A stretch of DNA of 5,692 nt from positions 1-5,692 of the forward strand of contig JALOTR010000222.1 of assembly GCA_025457805.1 (NCBI GenBank), in the 5' to 3' direction. The notes under the pieces are model-generated. The model ran no database searches. It was not told the origin of the DNA and was given only the letters and a program-made list of their open reading frames with translations. The first letter of the stretch is position 1; every line of letters begins with the position of its first letter. Shown here in pieces: positions 1 through 5,692 of the stretch. The stretch comes from Akkermansiaceae bacterium. GTDB lineage: Bacteria > Verrucomicrobiota > Verrucomicrobiia > Verrucomicrobiales > Akkermansiaceae. A program made the position numbers and the translations under genes.

Positions 1-540
1 ACGGAAATCCTCAGTGATCCGGCGCTCAACGGACTAGGAAGATATCATATCAGTGAACTGGTCACGGGTCTTGAACCTGGGCGCACTTATCATTACCAGG
101 TCAAGGGTCTGCATGGCGGCGCTGCATTCGCGCTCGGCGGTGATGTCACCTTCACGACCCTTTCGCGTTTGCAGGTGTGGCGGCGCTTTCATTTTGAAAT
201 CACGGAAAACACCGGTCTCGCTGCCAACGATGCCGATCCGGATGGCGATGGAATGCCGAATTTGTTAGAGTTTGCCTTCGGTCTTGATCCATGGCAGAAC
301 AGTTCGGGCGAACTGCCTCAAGCGACTTTCACGCCCAATGAGATATCATTCAACTTCAGTGAGCCCGACACTTTCATGGGCATTGCCTACATCGCCGAAT
401 GGAGCACCACTCTGGAGCCCGACTCGTGGTTGCCGATGACGGAACACGCGGTCCTTCCCGGTGAGCATCTCTTCAAGCTCAACACCACCGGTCTTCCGCG
501 TGTTTTCGTGCGGCTTCGGGTAGCGGAGATCTCTCCTTGA
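1..540 (+). CDS. C-terminal part of a large secreted protein (Fn3-like domain plus verrucomicrobial C-terminal module), 5' end outside window
   Basis: The reading frame is open from base 1 to a TGA at 538-540, giving 179 residues with no start in the window. Residues about 1-54 look like the end of a fibronectin-III or purple-acid-phosphatase-N type beta sandwich: 'ISELVTGLEPGRTYHYQVKG' followed by a 'DVTFTTL' final strand. Residues about 60-97 hold an Asp-rich linker (D77, D79, D81, D83, then MPNLLEFAFGLDP) resembling a calcium-binding thrombospondin-3-like or dockerin-like loop. This block is common near the C-terminus of big exported Verrucomicrobia proteins. The remaining 80 residues are beta-rich ('AYIAEWSTTLEPDSW' and 'FVRLRVAEISP' at the very end), as in the same family of C-termini. 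The catalytic or binding part lies upstream of the window, so the overall function is unknown. Export and surface location are inferred from the module type. No PEP-CTERM or LPXTG tail is present. Confidence 0.8.
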   Translation, partial: TEILSDPALNGLGRYHISELVTGLEPGRTYHYQVKGLHGGAAFALGGDVTFTTLSRLQVWRRFHFEITENTGLAANDADPDGDGMPNLLEFAFGLDPWQNSSGELPQATFTPNEISFNFSEPDTFMGIAYIAEWSTTLEPDSWLPMTEHAVLPGEHLFKLNTTGLPRVFVRLRVAEISP

Positions 541-843
541 TCGGATCAAATCGATCCATGGAAATCCGATAAGGAAAAAGGACTTTTGGAAATGTGATGC
601 CCAATGGCCCCCTTCCGCAACACCACCACAGAGAGTTGGTGGAACGATAGCACGGGCACCCTCTGTCTCGCGGCTGGAGCTTGAGTGAAATCACTGGCGG
701 CCAACAGCGACAGCCGGACTATCAACCGAGTCTTTGGGATTGTCCAAGAATATCTATGTCAATACAACTTTAGGGGGATGGTGGAATTTTGGTTGTGGCC
801 CGGACAGAATGTTGGTCAATGTAAATACATTAACCCTAAGTTC
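541..843. other. Intergenic region without a convincing gene; AT-richer right half
   Basis: This stretch separates the secreted-protein gene from the prepilin-like giant gene. The first part holds only weak inverted repeats (GGATC 543-547 with GATCC 553-557; ATCGGAT 540-546 with ATCCGAT 564-570). Neither is followed by a T-run, so no intrinsic terminator can be called. A 26-codon open frame (604-684) has no family support. The frame of the next gene is open back to a GTG at 685, and ATG 778 is also in frame, but the 53 extra residues look non-coding and would push the prepilin leader far from the N-terminus. From about 735 to 843 the sequence is visibly richer in A and T than its surroundings, which fits a promoter and 5' leader. 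Confidence 0.6.
740..768 (+). promoter_or_regulatory. Weak candidate sigma-70-type promoter for the cassette A-like gene
   Basis: TTGTCC at 740-745 matches four of six bases of TTGACA. A 17-base spacer separates it from TACAAC at 763-768, which matches four of six bases of TATAAT. It lies in the AT-rich stretch about 75 bases before the preferred GTG start at 844. The spacing is ideal but neither box is strong, and matches of this quality occur by chance in AT-rich DNA, so this is a suggestion only. Confidence 0.2.
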
Positions 844-3800
844 GTGAAATTTCCAACCCATCACCAGCACCTTCGTATCCACGACCGGGGATTCGCGCTC
901 ATCGTGACCCTCAGTCTGATGATTCTGCTCACCATCATCGCTGTGGGTCTGCTCACACTTTCGTCCATCTCGCTGCGGGCTTCGTCGGCGACGGTGGCGA
1001 TGGCGGAGGCCCGTCAGAATGCCCGCTTGTCGATGCAGATGGCGATTGCCCAGTTGCAATCCCTGACCGGTCCCGACACCCGCGTGACGGCCCCGAGGTA
1101 TCCGGATCCGCCGACGAGCAGTCCGGATTCGGTGGTCCCTGTCACCGGGGCTTGGAGAAGTTGGGAAGGCACGGACCGCGAGGCTGACGGCCGCCCCAAG
1201 GTGCCGTCCTATGCAAACAAAAAGGAGGTCGGTGATCCGGCGGCCATGCCGGAGAGCGCAGGAGCGGGGCGATTCCTCGGATGGCTCACTTCCTCCGCCG
1301 AAGGCAAAACTGCGGACTTCAAGAATGTTCCGGAAATCAGCAACAACGAAACCGAAGGATATGTCTCCCTGCTATCGGATGGCAGCGTGAGCGAGGCGAA
1401 GCGCCGTGTCTTCATCAAGCCCACGATGGTCCGTTCCGGTCAGGGAGCCATCGCGTGGTGGACCAGCGGTGAGAACTCGAAGGCGATGGTCAACTCCGAC
1501 AAGATCGCCAAGCCATCCACAACAGTGGCATGGCATCAGCGGGTGCGGTCGAATGGACGGGCGGATTCCAAAAGCTTCGGACTTGAGCAAATCGAGAATC
1601 TGGAGCCCGGAAATGGCAATGTGATCAGCACCGCGACCTTGGATTTGATCAATCCCAGCCAGCAATTGAGGAAATTCCATGATCTCACGGCCTACAGCCC
1701 CGGGCTTTTGACCAACACCGCCACGGGAGGATGGCGCAAGGATTTGTCCTGGCTCTCGGAACGTTACGCCTCCTTGCCGTCCACCGGCTTGCCAAGTTTT
1801 ACGACTGCGCCCGGCAAGGTGCAGACTTTCAACAAGGCGCAGCCAAGTTCGCATCCCGCCAATGCGCTCCTCTATCATTGGGGGAGATATCGTGCCTCAC
1901 CATCCAGTTCCGGCTGGGCTCAAGTCCCTCCCATCTGCTCATGGGATGCCCTGGTGGATTACATGCGGCAGTATGCTTCTGTTTCCAGTTCATCCGCCTC
2001 GCGGACCACCATGCCAAACTTCGTTTTCCCCCACTACGGGGCTGACAATCGCTATAACTTCCAGGACAAGGTGCGCCGCTCGCCGCAGATCGCCCGCATT
2101 CACTGGATTTACTCACTGGCTTCCGTGGTGGCCACAGCGACCAACGAGCCGGATGCCACCAAACATGGAAGACACAAACCCGCGCTGATGGTCACGCCCG
2201 TGCTGACTCTGTGGAATCCCTACAACGTCGAGCTAACGGTTTCGAGCTTCGGCATCAACATCCAGGAGACGGCCCCTCTCCGCTTCCGCTTCAAGGTGGG
2301 GACCACTGTTTTCCCCGAGACCTCGCTAACGGAAATCTCGAAGGCCGGGACGGGCTATCAGCGGTTTTTCCTCAAGGTGAACCAGTCGATCACGTTGCCC
2401 CCTGGAGGCACGCGCATCTTCGGTCTCAATGATCCGAAACCGAAGGAAAACGCACAGGCCAACGACGTTGTCCTCACGCCCGGTTACAGGCCGAATGGAG
2501 GTTTCCTTTTTTACGGCATCAACAAGGGTGCCAATGTCTATGCTTCACCGGGTGAACCCTTCTCCGTGGACAAGATGAGTTATGATGCGATGACAAACGA
2601 AGGCGGTAAAACCGGGATCGGCATCATCTATGACATCCATGTGGATGGCGGCAGCAGGTCCGCACACCGGATGATTTATGATACCAACGAACTCGGCGGT
2701 CCCACTGTGTTGAATTCACTCTACCCCCCGATCACTTCCACGCTTTCCACCACGGTGGGTGAAGTGGAGGGAATCAAGAACCAGCCTTTTGCGAGTGCCA
2801 TTTTCGGATATCGGATGGCCAGTCCACCCTCCCGTGATCCACGGCACCGCCATCTCTATTCGAAAGGCATGCTTCAATCCAATCCCCTGTGTTTTTATAC
2901 TGAAATCGGATTCGGAGACGATGCCAATGCCATCAGCTCCATGCAGGGGACCGGTGTCTATCACCCGATCAATGCGCCTTATGATTTTGCGTTCCAGGAA
3001 GTTCAGGGGTGGAATGATACCATTGCCATTCCGCAATATGAAAGCGGGACGAACAGCAGTTACATTGTTTCCGGATTGAGTGCCGGCGACGGGCTCACCC
3101 GTTGTGTCATGGCGGAACTGCCCACACGGCCGTTGCTGAGCTTGGCCGAGCTCCAGCACTTCGATGCCCGAAACAACAATCCCATCACTCCATTCCAATT
3201 CAATCTTATTGGCAACGGCTCCGCCCATCCGGTCTTCGCCCCCGATCAGTTGTATGTCAACACGAGTTATAACAAAGGGATGTGCAATGATGATGGCTAC
3301 ATTCTCAATCATGTGTTGTTTGATGACTGGTTTATCTCATCCATCGCACCGGAGCTGAGGGATTTCAGTCCCAGCACCAAACGCAGCATGCAAAAGGTCT
3401 ATGAGGACCACCTTGCGCTCACCACGCCTCTTCCCAACAGGTTCTACCGGCCGGCGATCGGAGCGGCGAGCCCATCGGTCTCATCCGCCGCAGCTACCAT
3501 GTTCTCCACCGCCAAAGACAGGCCGAGTGGTCTCTATCAATACGAACTCATCGCGTCCAAGCTCGATGTGGAGGGAATGTTCAATATCAATTCCACATCC
3601 GTCGAGGCATGGAAGGCTCTCCTGCGCCATGGACGGGACCTCCAGGTGCCTTACCTCGCCCCCAATGGCAGCACGAACAACGGGCAGCCAGTGTCCTTCA
3701 CCTATCCAAGGACTTCGATTGCCGGGGATCAAGGCACGGATTCCGGATCGAAGGCTTCCAATCCATTGTTTTCCCAGGCGGCGGAGTTTGCCGGGCACCG

Positions 3801-4395
3801 GGTTCTGACCGATGCGCAGATCGACGCACTCGCAGAGCAGATTGTCCTCGAAATCCGCAAGCGCGGGCCGTTTCTCTCCCTCTCGGAGTTTGTGAATCGC
3901 CAGCTCACTACGGACAAGGATCTCGCCATTGCGGGGACCATCCAGAAGGCGCTCGACAACCTGGCCAACCTCGGCACTTCTCCACAGAATCCGTTTGCCG
4001 CGTTGCAATCGCTTTCGGTGAACATCAGCTCCCAGCCCCCGGGAAAAACGGACTACAAGTTTCCGGAAGCCGCCTCTGGCAGCTCGGCCTTCGGAACTCC
4101 CGGGTGGGTGCGCCAGGCGGATATCCTCCGGCCGCTTGCGCCGATCATTTCCGCGCGTGATGATACCTTCACCATCCGTGCTTATGGCGACTCCCGCGAT
4201 CGGTCCAATCCGCAGAAAATCGTCGCCCGTGCATGGTGCGAGGTGCTCGTGCGGCGGCAGGCGGCTTATGTGGATTCTTCGGAATCCGAAGCCATCACTC
4301 CCCACTCGGCGCTGATGAAATCCGAGGCAAACAAACGATTTGGCAGGAGATATGATGTGATTTCCTTCCGCTGGCTTGACATGAGCGAGGTCTGA
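844..4395 (+). CDS. Verru_Chthon cassette protein A-like giant prepilin-type protein
   Basis: The predicted protein has 1183 residues from GTG 844. That start gives a 16-residue basic, His-rich leader (MKFPTHHQHLRIHDRG) directly before FALIVTLSLMILL, a prepilin-type cleavage site between G16 and F17 followed by one hydrophobic helix (about 17-45). The frame is open back to GTG 685 and ATG 778, but those starts give an implausibly long leader. No clear Shine-Dalgarno precedes 844. After the helix comes a pilin-like amphipathic stretch (53-83, with 'ARQNARLSMQMAIAQLQ' and 'GPDTRVTA'). The middle is a long beta-rich region with no recognised fold. The C-terminal part holds motifs I associate with the Verru_Chthon A family: FNINSTS (913-919), GPFLSLSEF (1008-1016), FTIRAYGD (1109-1116) and AWCEVLVRR (1130-1138). 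Position +5 of the mature helix is Val, not the usual Glu. Family role is unknown; processing by a prepilin peptidase and insertion in a pseudopilus-like or inner-membrane assembly is inferred. The gene is followed at once by a small exported protein gene. Confidence 0.85.
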   Translation: MKFPTHHQHLRIHDRGFALIVTLSLMILLTIIAVGLLTLSSISLRASSATVAMAEARQNARLSMQMAIAQLQSLTGPDTRVTAPRYPDPPTSSPDSVVPVTGAWRSWEGTDREADGRPKVPSYANKKEVGDPAAMPESAGAGRFLGWLTSSAEGKTADFKNVPEISNNETEGYVSLLSDGSVSEAKRRVFIKPTMVRSGQGAIAWWTSGENSKAMVNSDKIAKPSTTVAWHQRVRSNGRADSKSFGLEQIENLEPGNGNVISTATLDLINPSQQLRKFHDLTAYSPGLLTNTATGGWRKDLSWLSERYASLPSTGLPSFTTAPGKVQTFNKAQPSSHPANALLYHWGRYRASPSSSGWAQVPPICSWDALVDYMRQYASVSSSSASRTTMPNFVFPHYGADNRYNFQDKVRRSPQIARIHWIYSLASVVATATNEPDATKHGRHKPALMVTPVLTLWNPYNVELTVSSFGINIQETAPLRFRFKVGTTVFPETSLTEISKAGTGYQRFFLKVNQSITLPPGGTRIFGLNDPKPKENAQANDVVLTPGYRPNGGFLFYGINKGANVYASPGEPFSVDKMSYDAMTNEGGKTGIGIIYDIHVDGGSRSAHRMIYDTNELGGPTVLNSLYPPITSTLSTTVGEVEGIKNQPFASAIFGYRMASPPSRDPRHRHLYSKGMLQSNPLCFYTEIGFGDDANAISSMQGTGVYHPINAPYDFAFQEVQGWNDTIAIPQYESGTNSSYIVSGLSAGDGLTRCVMAELPTRPLLSLAELQHFDARNNNPITPFQFNLIGNGSAHPVFAPDQLYVNTSYNKGMCNDDGYILNHVLFDDWFISSIAPELRDFSPSTKRSMQKVYEDHLALTTPLPNRFYRPAIGAASPSVSSAAATMFSTAKDRPSGLYQYELIASKLDVEGMFNINSTSVEAWKALLRHGRDLQVPYLAPNGSTNNGQPVSFTYPRTSIAGDQGTDSGSKASNPLFSQAAEFAGHRVLTDAQIDALAEQIVLEIRKRGPFLSLSEFVNRQLTTDKDLAIAGTIQKALDNLANLGTSPQNPFAALQSLSVNISSQPPGKTDYKFPEAASGSSAFGTPGWVRQADILRPLAPIISARDDTFTIRAYGDSRDRSNPQKIVARAWCEVLVRRQAAYVDSSESEAITPHSALMKSEANKRFGRRYDVISFRWLDMSEV

Positions 4396-4464
4396 ATGCC
4401 GGATCCCATGACTCATTCCGTGTCCGCTCGACTCCATTTTTCCCGATTCTTCAGTCCTTTATCC

Positions 4465-5190
4465 ATGTCATCTTCATTCCATCGCAAATTGATCCGTCCC
4501 ATCCTCGCCCTTTGTTTGTCGGGGCTGCTTGCATCTCCGGTGCAGGCTGCCAGGAAGGTGCGGGCGGTATTCATCCAACCAATGAACATGGACCATGCCA
4601 AAGCCCTGCTGGTGGCAGGTGACAAGGCAGTGGAAATCGAATTGCCGCAGCGGAATTTTTCTCCCGAGGTGGAACTGCCCGACGGGGACTTGCAGGTTTC
4701 CATCTTGTCCGCGCCCCCTCCCGCAGGAACGCCCATTCCGGCGGATGCGCCGCGCTTCACCTTGCCGGAATCCTGGAGCCGCTGCCTGCTCTTGTTTTTT
4801 CCCGACCCCGCCAACAAGGTTTTCCCGGCAAAAGTCATCCCGGTGAATGCCAGCACTGCGGATTTCCCGAAAGGGCACACGCTGATCTACAACGTCACCG
4901 CTGCAACTATTCATGCCAGATTCGGATCGGAAACCGTCAAGGTGGCCCCGGGCAAGAATGTTTCGCTGAAACCTCCGATGGCCGGATTCGGGGATTACCA
5001 AGTCGCGATCGACTGCGCGTTTCCCGGAGACAAGGAGCCGACTGCCGTCTGCCGTTCCACCTGGCAACACGACCCGGATGCACGGCAGATCCTATTCGTG
5101 ACCCCCTCGCCCGGATACAAGGTCCCGCGGGTATGGGGCATTCTGGATCGGGAAAAACCGAAGGACGCCGCCAAACCCAAATCCCCTTGA
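4465..5190 (+). CDS. Small exported beta-rich protein of unknown function, partner gene of the cassette A-like protein
   Basis: From ATG 4465 this is 241 residues. The frame also opens at ATG 4396, which abuts the TGA of the previous gene (4393-4395), and that start would give 264 residues. I prefer 4465 because it yields a textbook Sec signal peptide: MSSSFHRK, hydrophobic LIRPILALCLSGLLA, then SPVQA with cleavage after A28. No lipobox is present (C17 is preceded by Leu). The mature part alternates short strands and turns and is rich in Pro and Val. Visible landmarks are IPADAP (91-96), DPANKVFPAKV (114-124) and W200-Q-H-D-P-D-A-R-Q-I-L-F-V212 near the end, with a Lys/Pro-rich tail. I recall similar small proteins beside Verru_Chthon cassette genes but know no domain name or function. 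Tight spacing and shared strand suggest one transcript with the giant protein; a periplasmic chaperone, adaptor or assembly role is only a guess. Confidence 0.75.
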   Translation: MSSSFHRKLIRPILALCLSGLLASPVQAARKVRAVFIQPMNMDHAKALLVAGDKAVEIELPQRNFSPEVELPDGDLQVSILSAPPPAGTPIPADAPRFTLPESWSRCLLLFFPDPANKVFPAKVIPVNASTADFPKGHTLIYNVTAATIHARFGSETVKVAPGKNVSLKPPMAGFGDYQVAIDCAFPGDKEPTAVCRSTWQHDPDARQILFVTPSPGYKVPRVWGILDREKPKDAAKPKSP

Positions 5191-5211
5191 GGCCATCCCG
5201 CCACCAGAGAT

Positions 5212-5231
5212 CAGGGTGATCAAGCTAGGGA
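5212..5231 (+). repeat. Left terminal inverted repeat of the palindromic element
   Basis: CAGGGTGATCAAGCTAGGGA matches the reverse complement of 5385-5404 at 18 of 20 positions. The inner 14 bases (5218-5231) match perfectly. As RNA, the T5217-G5399 mismatch would be a G-U wobble, extending a continuous stem over 17 pairs (5215-5231 with 5385-5401). Confidence 0.8.
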
Positions 5232-5237
5232 TTTTTC

Positions 5238-5357
5238 AACCGCAGATGGACTGGATTCACGCAGATCAATGAGTGCGAAAATCGAAGCCTCGAGAATATG
5301 CAGGCCGGAATGTCCTGAATCCCCAAAAATCTGAGTCCATCCTTTCCATCTGCGGTT
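5238..5357. repeat. Inner inverted repeat pair with CGCAGAT direct motifs
   Basis: AACCGCAGATGGA at 5238-5250 is perfectly complementary to TCCATCTGCGGTT at 5345-5357. Inside are further short complementary pieces: GGATTCA 5253-5259 with TGAATCC 5316-5322, and ATGGACT 5246-5252 with AGTCCAT 5334-5340, the latter competing with part of the main stem. CGCAGAT is repeated directly at 5241-5247 and 5260-5266. The right side carries 27 bases (5358-5384) between inner and outer arms, where the left side has six, so the stem would contain an asymmetric internal loop. Confidence 0.75.
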
Positions 5358-5384
5358 CATTTCATCTGTTTTGGGCATCGTTGC

Positions 5385-5404
5385 TCCCTAGCTTGATCGC
5401 CGTG
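5385..5404 (-). repeat. Right terminal inverted repeat of the palindromic element
   Basis: TCCCTAGCTTGATC at 5385-5398 is the exact reverse complement of 5218-5231, and the match continues imperfectly to 5404. It is followed directly by the second copy of the flanking octamer CACCAGAG. Confidence 0.8.
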
Positions 5405-5427
5405 CACCAGAGTCGGCCCCGGCGCGT

Positions 5428-5454
5428 TTGACATTGTTTGGCGGGTCTGATAGT
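5428..5454 (+). promoter_or_regulatory. Candidate sigma-70-type promoter of the GYF_2 gene
   Basis: TTGACA at 5428-5433 is a perfect -35 consensus. After a short 15-base spacer, GATAGT at 5449-5454 matches TATAAT at four of six positions. Transcription would begin near 5461, only about two bases before the ATG at 5463, so the mRNA would be leaderless or nearly so. The promoter lies just outside the right end of the palindromic element. The -10 box is imperfect and the spacer is shorter than the usual 17. Confidence 0.4.
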
Positions 5455-5462
5455 CCGGAAAC

Positions 5463-5692
5463 ATGAATGAAGCGCCGCACGATGCCTGGTTTTACACCAA
5501 GGATCTCGAAAGGATAGGGCCTGTCACCTTTGCGGACCTGCGCATCAAGGCCCAGGAAGGCGGGCTCAACCCGCGGCTCGACATGGTCTGGACTCACGGG
5601 ATGGAGGCCTGGAAAGCCTCGGGCGAGGTGGAGGGTTTGTTTGAGCGCCGGACGGAGGCAGTTGCCAGCCCTGCTGCGGAAACGACCACCAG
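5463..5692 (+). CDS. GYF_2 (DUF4339) domain protein, N-terminal part; 3' end outside window
   Basis: ATG 5463 opens a frame that runs to the window edge, giving 76 complete codons. Residues 9-60 fit the GYF_2/DUF4339 pattern: W9-F-Y11 strand, G19-P20-V-T/S-F, D25-L26, a glycine turn (G33-G34-L35), then V42-W43 and G46-M47-x-x-W50. The family is a small peptide-binding-like fold found at the N-terminus of many bacterial proteins, usually followed by a low-complexity linker and membrane segments or an RDD-type domain. Here a Pro/Ala/Thr-rich linker starts at about residue 63 (EAVASPAAETTT), consistent with that plan, but the C-terminal domain is not in view. The start is well fixed because the domain begins eight residues after it and no earlier in-frame start looks plausible. 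Only a weak GGAA (5457-5460) sits two bases before the ATG, too close for a normal ribosome binding site. Confidence 0.82.
   Translation, partial: MNEAPHDAWFYTKDLERIGPVTFADLRIKAQEGGLNPRLDMVWTHGMEAWKASGEVEGLFERRTEAVASPAAETTT

Larger units (their letters stand above)
5202..5412. mobile_element. MITE-like non-autonomous palindromic element with flanking 8-bp direct repeats
   Basis: The element proper is about 5212-5404. Its ends form a 20-bp inverted repeat with 18 matches: 5212-5231 against the reverse complement of 5385-5404, including 14 perfect bp (GATCAAGCTAGGGA). A second, inner perfect 13-bp pair lies at 5238-5250 and 5345-5357. The 8-mer CACCAGAG occurs at 5202-5209, two bases before the left end, and at 5405-5412, directly at the right end, as expected for a target-site duplication. 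No transposase or other ORF is inside, so it would depend on an enzyme encoded elsewhere. The internal 'CCGCAGATGGA ... ACGCAGAT' wording resembles dispersed CGCAGAT-rich palindromes I recall from several bacterial phyla. It sits 21 bases after a stop codon, where its RNA hairpin might also act as a 3' end or mRNA stabiliser. Confidence 0.6.

Noticed and set aside
540..587. Inverted repeats just after the first gene's stop as an intrinsic terminator
   Set aside because: The stems are only 5-7 bp, overlap each other, are not GC-rich and are not followed by a T-run.
796..813. TGGCCC-like box as a sigma-54 (-24/-12) promoter before the giant gene
   Set aside because: The required TTGC element is not at the fixed spacing; only the first box partly fits.
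2716..3312. Antisense open frame of 198 codons inside the giant gene
   Set aside because: Same reasoning: no domain, no initiation signals, and the opposite strand is clearly coding.
3481..4437. Long antisense open frame of 318 codons opposite the 3' part of the giant gene
   Set aside because: It lies fully opposite a gene with strong family motifs, its translation is rich in Arg, Gly and His without any recognisable domain, and it has no promoter or ribosome site. It is a shadow frame of GC-rich codons.
4474..5070. Antisense open frame of 198 codons opposite the exported protein
   Set aside because: The + strand frame has a clear signal peptide and a coherent protein sequence; the antisense translation is Arg/Gly-rich noise.
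5209..5236. GATC...GATC followed by TTTTT after the exported-protein gene as a terminator
   Set aside because: GATC is self-complementary, the stem would be four bp, and the T-run is 11 bases further on. The T-run is better explained as part of the palindromic element.
5191..5462. A structured non-coding RNA or riboswitch in the palindromic region
   Set aside because: The long-range pairing is explained by terminal inverted repeats with flanking direct repeats, and no known riboswitch core motif was recognised.
5388..5597. Minus-strand open frame of 69 codons across the GYF_2 gene start
   Set aside because: It overlaps the well-matched GYF_2 domain and the promoter region, and has no family resemblance.

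Overview
The window most likely comes from a member of the phylum Verrucomicrobiota, chromosomal and moderately GC-rich. Two things point there. The large central gene looks like the 'Verru_Chthon cassette protein A' family, which is known mainly from Verrucomicrobium, Chthoniobacter and relatives. The gene to its left ends in the 'DADPDGDGMPNLLEFAFGLDP' module, a C-terminal block common on large secreted verrucomicrobial proteins. Both identifications are from memory of family signatures, not from a search.

Layout, left to right, all genes on the + strand. (1) 1-540: the C-terminal 179 residues of a secreted multidomain protein, with a fibronectin-III-like strand set, an Asp-rich calcium-binding-like linker and a terminal beta-rich block. 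(2) 541-843: about 300 bases without a convincing gene; its right half is AT-richer and probably holds the promoter of the next gene. (3) 844-4395: a 1183-residue Verru_Chthon cassette A-like protein with a prepilin-type N-terminus. It is a giant pseudopilin-like surface or periplasmic protein whose C-terminal part carries short motifs reminiscent of the minor pseudopilin GspK. (4) 4465-5190 (or from 4396, directly abutting the previous stop): a small exported beta-rich protein of unknown function, probably co-transcribed with the giant protein. (5) 5191-5462: an intergenic region dominated by a roughly 193-bp nested inverted-repeat element with 20-bp imperfect terminal inverted repeats, flanked by an 8-bp direct repeat. 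It looks like a non-autonomous, MITE-like insertion. (6) 5428-5462: a candidate promoter with a perfect TTGACA -35 box. (7) 5463-5692: the 5' end of a gene for a GYF_2 (DUF4339) domain protein that runs off the window.

How the parts may work together (inference): the A-like protein would be processed by a prepilin peptidase and assembled or anchored by a type II secretion or type IV pilus-like machine. The adjacent exported protein may be its periplasmic partner, and the upstream large secreted protein is a candidate cargo or surface partner. The usual companion prepilin-like proteins B, C and D are not between the upstream gene and A here. No tRNA, rRNA, CRISPR array or transposase gene was seen.
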